Assembly: GCA_946614405.1 (NCBI GenBank)
Contig: CAMOGZ010000026.1
Span: 1 to 11,387 of the forward strand
DNA from: an uncultured Eubacterium sp.
Lineage (GTDB): Bacteria > Bacillota > Clostridia > Peptostreptococcales > Anaerovoracaceae
Direction: 5' to 3'
Length of the DNA: 11,387 nucleotides
In this document: positions 1 to 6,431 of the stretch, piece by piece
Layout of the letters: every line of letters starts with the position of its first letter
Numbering within the stretch: the first letter of the stretch is position 1
Translations under genes and position numbers: made by a program
Notes under the pieces: model-generated
Seen by the model: only the letters and a program-made list of their open reading frames with translations
Told to the model about the DNA's origin: nothing
Databases searched by the model: none

Positions 1-9
1 TCTGAATAC

Positions 10-438
10 TTAATCTTCGATGGCGATGTAATGATTCTCCTCAATCTGAGGTCTCTCCGTCTCTTTCGGAATGCAGACCATCAGAACGCCCTTGTCGAAT
101 CTTGCCTTGATGTCCTCTTTCTCGACGTTCTCGCCGATGTAGAAGGATCTGGTGCAGGTTCCCTGGAACCTCTCTCTTCTGATGTAGGCGCCATTCTCGT
201 CCTTCTCATCGTTGGATGTATTGGTGGTCGCCTCGATGGTGAGGGTTCCGTCCTTCAGCTGGATCTTCACGTTCTCTTTATCAAAGCCAGGAAGGTCCAT
301 GTGCAGTTCATAGTGATCGCCTACTTCCTTGACGTCGCTCTTCATCAGTGTGTTCTCTACATGGTTTCCTCTGAATGCCGGGAAATCCATAAAATCGTCA
401 TTGAAAAATCTGTCATTGAATACGCTTGGTAACAACAT
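10..438 (-). CDS. hsp20: Small heat-shock protein, Hsp20/alpha-crystallin family
   Basis: An ATP-independent cytoplasmic holdase that binds unfolding proteins during heat or other stress and passes them to the DnaK/ClpB machinery (family knowledge). The 142-residue length is normal for the family. Residues 1-32 form a Phe-rich N-terminal arm (FFNDDF). Residues about 33-125 form the alpha-crystallin domain, with the conserved DLPGF turn at 49-53 and the A-x(n)-GVL signature (A112, GVL 117-119). The C-terminal I-x-I anchor is IAI at 138-140. The ATG at 438 is preceded by AGGAGG at 447-452, 8 bases upstream. Control is clear from the sequence: a consensus promoter overlaps a CIRCE operator, so HrcA repression relieved by heat is expected. 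The gene is complete and ends in TAA; its terminator lies outside the window. Confidence 0.96.
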   Translation of the reverse strand: MLLPSVFNDRFFNDDFMDFPAFRGNHVENTLMKSDVKEVGDHYELHMDLPGFDKENVKIQLKDGTLTIEATTNTSNDEKDENGAYIRRERFQGTCTRSFYIGENVEKEDIKARFDKGVLMVCIPKETERPQIEENHYIAIED

Positions 439-448
439 GTCACATACC

Positions 449-472
449 TCCTCTTAAATTTCCATAAGTGGA
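449..472 (-). other. Possible hairpin over the hsp20 ribosome binding site
   Basis: In the hsp20 mRNA, UCCACUU (plus 466-472) can pair with AAGAGGA (plus 449-455) across a 10-base loop. There are six pairs and one A-A mismatch. The right arm covers most of the AGGAGG ribosome binding site. A weak stem of this kind is what an RNA thermometer looks like, but it is short and chance pairing is possible. Confidence 0.25.
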
Positions 473-548
473 TTAATCTCTAATTCTAATACCCTGTTTT
501 GGTCTCGGGGCTTCCTCCGGATCTCTCCTCTTCCCTTTGACAATTCAT

Positions 549-576
549 ATTATAGCACTTTTGTTAGCACTGTCAA
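549..576 (-). promoter_or_regulatory. Sigma-A promoter of hsp20
   Basis: On the minus strand TTGACA (plus 571-576) and TATAAT (plus 549-554) are both perfect consensus hexamers, 16 bases apart. Transcription should start near 541-543, giving a leader of roughly 100 nucleotides before the ATG at 438. Confidence 0.92.
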
Positions 577-590
577 GAGGTGAGTGCTAA
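564..590 (-). promoter_or_regulatory. CIRCE operator (HrcA binding site) of hsp20
   Basis: This is a 9-9-9 inverted repeat. Read on the plus strand the arms are TTAGCACTG and GAGTGCTAA, against the CIRCE consensus TTAGCACTC-N9-GAGTGCTAA. One base of 18 arm positions deviates. The element overlaps the -35 box of the hsp20 promoter, so bound HrcA should block RNA polymerase. Confidence 0.95.
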
Positions 591-682
591 TTATTTTTTA
601 ATTTCTATCTTCATGAGTTTTTCATACAAATTGTGTATACTACTGTATATTATTCATAAATCATAGTGAAAGGAATTCTTAT

Positions 683-1876
683 ATGAAAACCCTGTACCTG
701 CATATAGGCACACATAAAACCGGCACCAGCGCCATCCAGCAGTTCTGTACCCTCAACAATGAGAAAATGGAACAGCATGGATTCAGTTATCCTGATTTCG
801 GCTTCCGTTATCTGAAGCGGAATGCCCAGAGAAACGGGCTGTGGCTTACGACATACTACTGGGATGAGAACAATGTCCGTCATCCGGAAGTGGAAGACGA
901 ACGGTTCCTGGAAGGGCTGCGCATCGTCAACGAGAAATTCAAGACTTGCGATACCGTCATCCTCTCCGATGAAGCCATCTGGAGAAACTTCTATATCACC
1001 AAGTTCATGCGCTTTCACCAGCTGATGGAGGATGCCCGCAAGAACGGATACGAAGTCAAAGTCGTGATCTATCTCCGCCGGCAGGATTCCTTTGTTGAAT
1101 CCTGGTGGAACCAGATCATCAAGGGCTCCCAGAAGGAGACCATCACCTTCCAGGACTTCCTGAAGGATGCATATTACCTGGATTACTACGGGATCCTCAG
1201 CGCTTATGCTGACGAGGTAGGAGAAGAAAACCTCATCGTACGACGCTTCCGTGACGCTGTGAAAGGCCCCGGGATCGTGGCCGACTTCATGAACATCGTG
1301 GGCCTGGAGATCACTGATGAGTATGAAGCAGAAACCGACGAGGTCAACACCGGCCTTTACGGAAACCTGGTGGAGATCAAGCGTATCATCAACCAGAGCG
1401 AAGGTCTGATCTACATGGACAACCCATTGATCCGCTATGGTCTGGGTCTCTCCGCCGGTGCATCCAAAGCAGCATACCCCTGCAGTGAATTCTCCGAGGA
1501 AGAGCGGACCGAATTCATGAAGCAGTTCGAAGAAGACAACCAGAAGATCGTAGATCGTTTCATCAAAGACGACCAGCCCCTCTTCCCTCTGGACTACAGC
1601 GGACCTCCCAAGCGCCAGAATGACAATCCGGAATTCCTGAAGGATGTGATCCGGGGAACCACAGGCATCACCGTTCTTCTCTACCGTGAACTTCTGAAGA
1701 CCAACGCTGAGCTTCTTGAATCCAATCGGACGATAAAAGAACTGGAGAAAGAACTTCGCCGCCATCAGAAAGCCATGGACAGAATGCAGACCAAGCTTGA
1801 GAGCCACGACCGACGGCTGGAGCACCTGCGTCACCCACTGAAAACCATAACCAATAAAATAACGGGAAACGAATAA
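683..1876 (+). CDS. Sulfotransferase-like protein with C-terminal coiled coil
   Basis: Probably transfers a sulfuryl group from PAPS to a carbohydrate or other acceptor (family inference; acceptor unknown). Residues 4-19 form a beta strand followed by a phosphosulfate-binding loop, G9-THKTGTS-16. A second strand, at about 124-131, runs into LRRQDSFVESWW (131-142). Its Arg and Ser sit where sulfotransferases bind the 3'-phosphate of PAPS. After the catalytic domain, residues about 335-385 are charged and heptad-like (repeated L/K/E), consistent with a coiled coil that could oligomerise the enzyme or tether it to a partner. I see no signal peptide or membrane segment. The ATG has AAAGGA at 669-674, 8 bases upstream. 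It stands alone, divergent from hsp20 and convergent with the racemase operon. The AT-rich stretch 600-660 must hold its promoter, but no hexamer pair is convincing. A distant P-loop kinase is the main alternative. Confidence 0.72.
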   Translation: MKTLYLHIGTHKTGTSAIQQFCTLNNEKMEQHGFSYPDFGFRYLKRNAQRNGLWLTTYYWDENNVRHPEVEDERFLEGLRIVNEKFKTCDTVILSDEAIWRNFYITKFMRFHQLMEDARKNGYEVKVVIYLRRQDSFVESWWNQIIKGSQKETITFQDFLKDAYYLDYYGILSAYADEVGEENLIVRRFRDAVKGPGIVADFMNIVGLEITDEYEAETDEVNTGLYGNLVEIKRIINQSEGLIYMDNPLIRYGLGLSAGASKAAYPCSEFSEEERTEFMKQFEEDNQKIVDRFIKDDQPLFPLDYSGPPKRQNDNPEFLKDVIRGTTGITVLLYRELLKTNAELLESNRTIKELEKELRRHQKAMDRMQTKLESHDRRLEHLRHPLKTITNKITGNE

Positions 1877-1893
1877 TCGTTTCCCGCTTTTTT
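1863..1893 (+). terminator. Intrinsic terminator, probably bidirectional
   Basis: A perfect 10-bp stem (CGGGAAACGA at 1863-1872 with TCGTTTCCCG at 1877-1886) closes a 4-base loop and is followed by C and six Ts. The TAA stop of the sulfotransferase-like gene is in the loop. On the minus strand the same stem is followed by a T-rich run (TTATTTTATT), so it may also end the convergent five-gene operon, whose last stop is at 1904. Confidence 0.9.
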
Positions 1894-1903
1894 ATTCTTA
1901 CTT

Positions 1904-2995
1904 CTATACGTATACGATCTGCACGTTTCTGCAGTTGGTGACGTATACCATGGATGCGTAGTTGATGCCGAAGGCAACGATGTCGCCGGGCTTCAGATCC
2001 CGTTTGCAGTCCTCGATGTCCAGGATGGTGTGGTCACTGGAAGCGCCGATGACTTCGATTCCCTCATCCTTCGGGAAGATCTCTTCGATGCTGCCGTAGT
2101 CAACCTTACCGATACCCAGCAGGGCTCTCTTGCGGATCCCTCTGTCCACATATTCCGGAGTGTGTCCGAATGCGTCGATGGAAATCTTGCCAACGGGGTG
2201 AGACGGCTTGTCCTTCACCTCGATGACCTCTGCCTTCAGGGTGTAAGTATCCTGGTGCATGAAGCTCAGGTCATATCCATAGAAAATATCCAGGTCTCTT
2301 GCCAGGATGATGCCCTCTCCCACTCTCAGGTGGTTGATACGCTTGGGCATGTCACCGTCAAAGATTCTCGGCAGGGATGTGGTTCCGCCTCCGGAGATGA
2401 TCTCCAGCTCATGGCCGATCTTCTCTTCAATGCGCTCAGCGATGGCAACCAGCTCGTCCAGCTTGTCTGCGGTCGCCTCGATGGAGCCGTAGCATCCCAG
2501 GTTGGTGCCGACACCGGCGAGTTCCACATTCTTCAGTTCATTTTCTACCTTTACGGCAACCTCTACCATCTCGTCTTTGTCCCAGTAACCCTCTCTCAGG
2601 TCGCCCAGGTCCGCCATGATAATGATTTTATGCTTTCTGCCCTGCTTGGCTGCCTCAGCGTCCAGCAGCTCCATGGTGGAGTACTCGCTGTTCAGGCTGT
2701 AGTCACAAAGCCGAACCACCTCGTGGACCTCACTTGGCATGGGAACACGAAGCAGAAGATATGGAAGATCGATCCCAAAGTTCTGTGAATCCTCGATCTG
2801 CTCCAGTCTGGAGGATGCGATCATCTTGCATCCCGCATCAGCGAACTGCTTGGCACATTCCGGAAGGCCGGTGGTACCCTTGATGACGCCTGCGATGTTG
2901 ATTCCGTATTCCCCGCAGCGCTTCACGATCTGCTCAACGTTCTCCTTTAAATACTGCAAATTGATTTCCACTCTTGGATAGCTCTGATCTACCAT
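1904..2995 (-). CDS. Alanine/ornithine-racemase-family PLP enzyme
   Basis: A fold-type III PLP enzyme expected to interconvert the L and D forms of an amino acid in the cytoplasm. The 363-residue length fits the ornithine racemase (Orr)/YhfX branch better than classical Alr. The N-terminal TIM barrel opens with a strand and RVEINLQYLKENV (8-20). VIKG follows at 37-40, where K39 is the likely Schiff-base lysine. A Gly-rich phosphate-binding segment, SGGGTTS, comes mid-protein, then a C-terminal beta domain with GKISIDAFG and a family-typical GASSDH segment. The substrate cannot be read from sequence: ornithine is the best-known one, but lysine, alanine or others are possible. ATG 2995 has AAAGGAG 7 bases upstream. 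The gene begins 20 bases after the HyuA-like gene and is the last of the operon, which suggests it acts on an amino acid made by that pathway. Confidence 0.85.
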   Translation of the reverse strand: MVDQSYPRVEINLQYLKENVEQIVKRCGEYGINIAGVIKGTTGLPECAKQFADAGCKMIASSRLEQIEDSQNFGIDLPYLLLRVPMPSEVHEVVRLCDYSLNSEYSTMELLDAEAAKQGRKHKIIIMADLGDLREGYWDKDEMVEVAVKVENELKNVELAGVGTNLGCYGSIEATADKLDELVAIAERIEEKIGHELEIISGGGTTSLPRIFDGDMPKRINHLRVGEGIILARDLDIFYGYDLSFMHQDTYTLKAEVIEVKDKPSHPVGKISIDAFGHTPEYVDRGIRKRALLGIGKVDYGSIEEIFPKDEGIEVIGASSDHTILDIEDCKRDLKPGDIVAFGINYASMVYVTNCRNVQIVYV

Positions 2996-3015
2996 TTTCT
3001 CTCTCCTTTCATTCT

Positions 3016-5052
3016 TTAACGGCTCTCAACCGGTTCTAACATATCGATAAACTGCATCTGGGATTCCACCCGTGCCGTGACTTCCGTCATGACGAAGACC
3101 GATGGTCTGCCGCCCCCGATGCTCCAGAAGTCTTCCTTATAATCGATGGCGATGTCCACGTTCTGGGAGGCACCCTCCTTGTCGATGATCTCTCTCACCC
3201 GGATCTCCGCGATCTCCGCCGCCCGTTTCTTAGCATCTTCGTAAACGTCGAATCCTTCCACTTCATCTCCTCCGATGAGATAGAATCTGTGGCCCCAGTT
3301 CCGCAGATTGTCCGGCTCGATCCGGACGGTAAAACTGCAGCTGAGACGACCGACAGTGGCTCCGATGGCGTTGGCGATCTCCTTATGCTCCGGGAACTTC
3401 GCCTCGGCGGCAAGCCTCTCAGGCACATCCCCGAAGATCACTTCCGCAGGTCCTCCGACGCCGATCAGCGGAAGTACCGATCCGATTCCGAAGGACAGGA
3501 ACTGGTCGGTCATATGCAGATCTTTCCGTTGGAACAGCATGTCCGTCAGCTTGGCAAGCTGGGCGGATTCCTCTTCATCCAGGCCATGTCCCGCCTCGTG
3601 TCCCAGCATGATCTGCACCAGATTGGTGTACAGTCTCTTTCTGGCCAGCCCGTAGATCATGTCGCAGACCTCGTCCATAGGTCTCCCCAGAAGGGTGGAC
3701 AGATAGCGAAGTCCCAGCCGGCTGGCCGCCGCGTCATACTGGGTAAACTCTCCCCGGTAATGCATGACGTCGGTGGGGGTGATGCTTCCACGGATGACGA
3801 TGCCTTCCTCCTCCAGACGTCCCATCTTGAAGGTATAGGGACTCTGGTCCATGAGTTTGGCCATCTCTTCGAATCCCCGGGGCTCCTCTGAAAGCAGGCG
3901 GATCATCTTCCGGTCCCGTTCATTGTATCGTTCCGGGTGCTCCGGCTCCGATGACAGAACGAAAAAGTCCTGGGCCGGATACCCGTAAGACAGGCCTTTG
4001 CGCACGATGAAGGCAAGCTTGTCCCGGACGCAGGGAAACTCTGCTGCCAGAGAACACAGGGGCACTGCCCTTCTGCCCGTCAGAAACAGTTCTCCATTGT
4101 GATACTCGATGGCCGTGTCACCGCCCAGAGCGAAGGTATCGATGGAGATCCCCTTCACCATGGTCCGCCATTTCCCGATCTGGATCCCCTGACCGGAGGA
4201 CACCGGCGTACCGTTACGCACCATGGCTACGTCCGTGGTGGTTCCGCCGATATCACAGACCACGCCGGCCTCTCCTCCCAGGAGCTCCACCGCTCCCATG
4301 ACGCTGGCCGCCGGTCCGCAGAGCAGCGTATCCACCGGGCGCTTTGCCGCATATTCCCGGGTCATTACGTTGCCGTTGCTCTTCACCACCAGAATGGGAA
4401 GATCCAGCCCCATCTCCTTCAGAGATTCCTCAATGGAGTGAAAGAAATTCTCCATGATGGGGATCAGCCGCGCATTCAGAAGCGCCGTGGCGCCGCGCCG
4501 CTGCACATTGGCCTCCTGATAGAGGTCATATCCTTTGACACAGGGGATCCCCAGTTCCTCCCGGATGATCCCGGCTGCGATGTTCTCATATTCTCCGTTG
4601 TTGTAATTGGGATTGATCTGGACGATGGCGATGCAGTCATAGCCCGCCAGTTCGGGAAGCCTCCTGCGGAAGTCTTCCCAGTCCGGATCCCGTTCCCAGG
4701 GATCGATCCGCCCGGGATCGCCTCCCATGAAGAAGATCTCCCCTGCGGATGGCAGGCCGTAGACCCCGTCCATCCTGGTGATGGCCTTGGGATTGACGCC
4801 CATCAGGATCAGTTTGGCACGGCAGCCCAGATCCTCCACGCAGGCATTGGTTGCAAGTGTTGTGGACAGCGAAACATACCGGGCCCTTGCCGTCTCAGCA
4901 GGGTCCAGTTTCTTCAGAGCCTCCAGGATCCCGATCTTCAGGTTCCTGTGGGTTGTCACCGCCTTGCTCCAGGAGAGCACCTTATGTTCTTCCGTATCAT
5001 ACACTACCGCATCCGTACAGGTTCCGCCTGTATCGATGCCGATTCCGATCAT
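3016..5052 (-). CDS. Hydantoinase/oxoprolinase family protein (HyuA-like)
   Basis: An ASKHA-fold ATPase related to the HyuA subunit of N-methylhydantoinases and to the N-terminal half of 5-oxoprolinase. Relatives use ATP to phosphorylate and open cyclic amides such as hydantoins (family knowledge). The first phosphate loop is DTGGTCTD at 7-14 and the second is DIGGTTTD at 267-274. SNG (225-227), CGPAAS (245-250) and ALGGD (308-312) are typical of the family. Near the C terminus GVGGPAEVIF (531-540) and NAIGA (561-565) are also conserved. The 678-residue length is that of a lone HyuA. No HyuB gene is adjacent, so the classical two-subunit enzyme is incomplete here. Residues about 380-425 read like a helix-turn-helix insert followed by ITPTD. 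ATG 5052 overlaps the padR stop (ATGA), with AGGAGG at 5063-5068, implying coupled translation. Substrate unknown; a reactivase-like ATPase role is an alternative. Confidence 0.88.
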   Translation of the reverse strand: MIGIGIDTGGTCTDAVVYDTEEHKVLSWSKAVTTHRNLKIGILEALKKLDPAETARARYVSLSTTLATNACVEDLGCRAKLILMGVNPKAITRMDGVYGLPSAGEIFFMGGDPGRIDPWERDPDWEDFRRRLPELAGYDCIAIVQINPNYNNGEYENIAAGIIREELGIPCVKGYDLYQEANVQRRGATALLNARLIPIMENFFHSIEESLKEMGLDLPILVVKSNGNVMTREYAAKRPVDTLLCGPAASVMGAVELLGGEAGVVCDIGGTTTDVAMVRNGTPVSSGQGIQIGKWRTMVKGISIDTFALGGDTAIEYHNGELFLTGRRAVPLCSLAAEFPCVRDKLAFIVRKGLSYGYPAQDFFVLSSEPEHPERYNERDRKMIRLLSEEPRGFEEMAKLMDQSPYTFKMGRLEEEGIVIRGSITPTDVMHYRGEFTQYDAAASRLGLRYLSTLLGRPMDEVCDMIYGLARKRLYTNLVQIMLGHEAGHGLDEEESAQLAKLTDMLFQRKDLHMTDQFLSFGIGSVLPLIGVGGPAEVIFGDVPERLAAEAKFPEHKEIANAIGATVGRLSCSFTVRIEPDNLRNWGHRFYLIGGDEVEGFDVYEDAKKRAAEIAEIRVREIIDKEGASQNVDIAIDYKEDFWSIGGGRPSVFVMTEVTARVESQMQFIDMLEPVESR

Positions 5053-5432
5053 GGATGCTTTACCTCCTCATCCATCTGACGGATCAATCCCGCCAGCTGG
5101 ACCATGTATTGCTTCAATACGATATCCCAGCTGTTGAAACACTCCCGTCCCTTCTCCGTGATGGAAAACACGCGGCGTTTCCGTTCCATTCCTTCTTCCT
5201 TCTCCAGGACCGAAGTCAGAAGTCCCCCCTCTTCCATTCTCTTCAGGTAGCGGTAGACACCGGTACGGTCCGGTTCCATGCCACTGAACATGGGAGACTG
5301 TGACAGCTCCTGGATGATCCGGAATCCGTGGAGCGGACCCTTGCTCAGGATCATCAGAATGTTCGGCTGAAGCATCTTGTCCAGGTACTTTCCCTGGCAG
5401 GAGCAGTCCATATCCATACAACGATTACTCAT
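5049..5432 (-). CDS. PadR-family transcriptional regulator
   Basis: A small (127-residue) DNA-binding repressor candidate. Residues about 20-95 form the PadR winged helix: LQPNILMIL and GPLHGF (32-37) open it, VYRYLKRMEEGGLL (59-72) is the recognition helix region, and RRVFSITEKGRE (86-97) is the wing. A C-terminal helix (about 98-122) should dimerise. An unusual N-terminal extension carries Cys5, Cys10 and Cys12 (C-x4-C-x-C), which might bind a metal or sense redox state; this is inference. Both ends overlap neighbours by four bases (ATGA): the ATG at 5432 with the CobW stop, and its stop with the HyuA-like start. It is therefore made together with the enzymes and is probably their own regulator. 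AAAGGA lies about 11 bases upstream of its ATG, so coupling to CobW translation probably matters. Confidence 0.9.
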   Translation of the reverse strand: MSNRCMDMDCSCQGKYLDKMLQPNILMILSKGPLHGFRIIQELSQSPMFSGMEPDRTGVYRYLKRMEEGGLLTSVLEKEEGMERKRRVFSITEKGRECFNSWDIVLKQYMVQLAGLIRQMDEEVKHP

Positions 5433-6346
5433 ATTCTCAGGATTCCTTTCAGTCCGCAGTCAACTATATTATGCGTCAGCACGCTCATGATCCGGATCCC
5501 CACAGAGGAGATCACCACGATCTCGGTCTCCGCCTCCTCCGGCCAGTCATTGATCTCGATGTTGGTGGCGACAGTGCTGACTTCCTTGATTCCCTCATCG
5601 GTCACGGCAAATCCCTTGATGCGGTAGGTGCTGTCCACGGTCTTCTCCAGGAAGTCCCGGAGTTTTTCCATGGGCACCGTGTCCAGTCCCCGGAGCACAA
5701 AGGTCACCGGCCTGGATTCCACCGTATTACTGGAATCTCTGGCCGTCTTCTCCGGCTGGTGCAGATTCTCCACCAATTCCGGTATGTCTACATTACCATA
5801 GGATGTCACATAGACTCTCGCTTCCGGATTGGCCTCCGCTATGATCTTCAGGATCTCCTGCAGGTCCTCTTCACTGACCAGATCGGCTTTGTTCACAATG
5901 GCTGCGCCGCAGAACTCCAGCTGATAATTGATGGCCGGGAGAATCTCATAGAGCCCGGCAAAAGTCTGCCCGTCGATGATGCAGATGGCCCCGGGATATT
6001 CATAGGGCTCCGTAAGCACATGTTCGATGCCCGCCAGGATCTGATTCATGTTGGCAGGATCCGCCAGGCCCGAGGCTTCCACAAAGACGTACTCAAGCCC
6101 CCGGGAGGACATCTCGATGAGACTGTCCACAAAGGTGTCCTTGATGCAGGCGCAGAAGATGGATCCGTTGGAAAGCTCGTCCATCACAAGACCCGGACGT
6201 TCCACCAGTCTGGCATCCACGTTAACCTTGCCGAATTCATTGACGATGACGCCGATCTTACGGTCCTGATAGGAGTCCAGGATCCGTTTCAGCAGCGTCG
6301 TCTTACCGGCTCCCAGAAAGCCGGTGAGAAGCACCAGTTTCGCCAT
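5429..6346 (-). CDS. CobW/COG0523-type G3E GTPase, putative metallochaperone
   Basis: G3E GTPases of this family deliver Zn, Co or other metals to client enzymes using GTP hydrolysis (family knowledge). The 305-residue protein has Walker A GFLGAGKTT at 9-17, VNEFG (35-39), a Walker-B-like VEASGLADP (89-97) and the guanine-specificity motif NKAD at 152-155. A CobW C-terminal domain occupies about 208-305. The usual family metal motif GCxCC is replaced by GSIFCAC (61-67), leaving Cys65 and Cys67. I chose ATG 6346 because AGGAGG at 6354-6359 sits 7 bases upstream. The open frame runs back to a TTG at 6379, but that extension would encode the ribosome binding site and the terminator T-tract. It lies between the methyltransferase-like gene and padR, so the zinc site of the former is a natural client (inference). 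Confidence 0.9.
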   Translation of the reverse strand: MAKLVLLTGFLGAGKTTLLKRILDSYQDRKIGVIVNEFGKVNVDARLVERPGLVMDELSNGSIFCACIKDTFVDSLIEMSSRGLEYVFVEASGLADPANMNQILAGIEHVLTEPYEYPGAICIIDGQTFAGLYEILPAINYQLEFCGAAIVNKADLVSEEDLQEILKIIAEANPEARVYVTSYGNVDIPELVENLHQPEKTARDSSNTVESRPVTFVLRGLDTVPMEKLRDFLEKTVDSTYRIKGFAVTDEGIKEVSTVATNIEINDWPEEAETEIVVISSVGIRIMSVLTHNIVDCGLKGILRI

Positions 6347-6353
6347 GATCATT

Positions 6354-6359
6354 CCTCCT
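6354..6359 (-). promoter_or_regulatory. Ribosome binding site that fixes the CobW start
   Basis: AGGAGG on the minus strand, 7 bases before ATG 6346 and immediately after the T-tract of the upstream terminator. It rules out the longer TTG-started frame. Confidence 0.88.
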
Positions 6360-6362
6360 TTG

Positions 6363-6396
6363 AAAAAAGGGCCGGGCAAGCGGCGCCTGCCCGGCC
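6363..6396 (-). terminator. Intrinsic terminator between methyltransferase and CobW genes
   Basis: On the minus strand GGCCGGGCA (plus 6388-6396) pairs with TGCCCGGCC (plus 6370-6378) in a 9-bp GC-rich stem with a 9-base loop, followed by C and six Ts (plus 6363-6368). It should stop most transcripts from the first gene, so the four downstream genes depend on read-through or on their own promoter. Confidence 0.88.
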
Positions 6397-6402
6397 AATG
6401 TC

Positions 6403-6431
6403 ATTGTAACACACTTTTTTGAATTTGTCGC
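6403..6431 (-). promoter_or_regulatory. Possible internal promoter for the CobW-PadR-HyuA-racemase genes
   Basis: On the minus strand GCGACA (plus 6426-6431) and TACAAT (plus 6403-6408) are separated by 17 bases. The -10 matches at five of six positions and the -35 at four of six. The start point would be near 6396, which is exactly the first base of the terminator stem, so the transcript would begin with that hairpin. Confidence 0.5.

Noticed and set aside
650..1834. A 394-residue open frame on the minus strand opposite the sulfotransferase-like gene
   Set aside because: It mirrors the codon pattern of the plus-strand gene, which has clear motifs, a ribosome binding site and a terminator. 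The reverse frame has no recognisable domain.
3016..5052. Corrinoid-protein reductive activator (RamA/RACE type)
   Set aside because: Those proteins have iron-sulfur cysteine clusters in an N- or C-terminal ferredoxin domain. None is visible here, and the HyuA-type motifs match from end to end.
4099..5079. A 326-residue plus-strand open frame opposite the HyuA-like gene
   Set aside because: The translation is rich in His, Arg, Gly and Pro with no domain, as expected for the antisense of a GC-rich gene, and the HyuA motifs on the other strand are unmistakable.
5471..6409. A 312-residue plus-strand open frame opposite the CobW gene
   Set aside because: No domain and no ribosome binding site; it shadows a gene with intact GTPase motifs.
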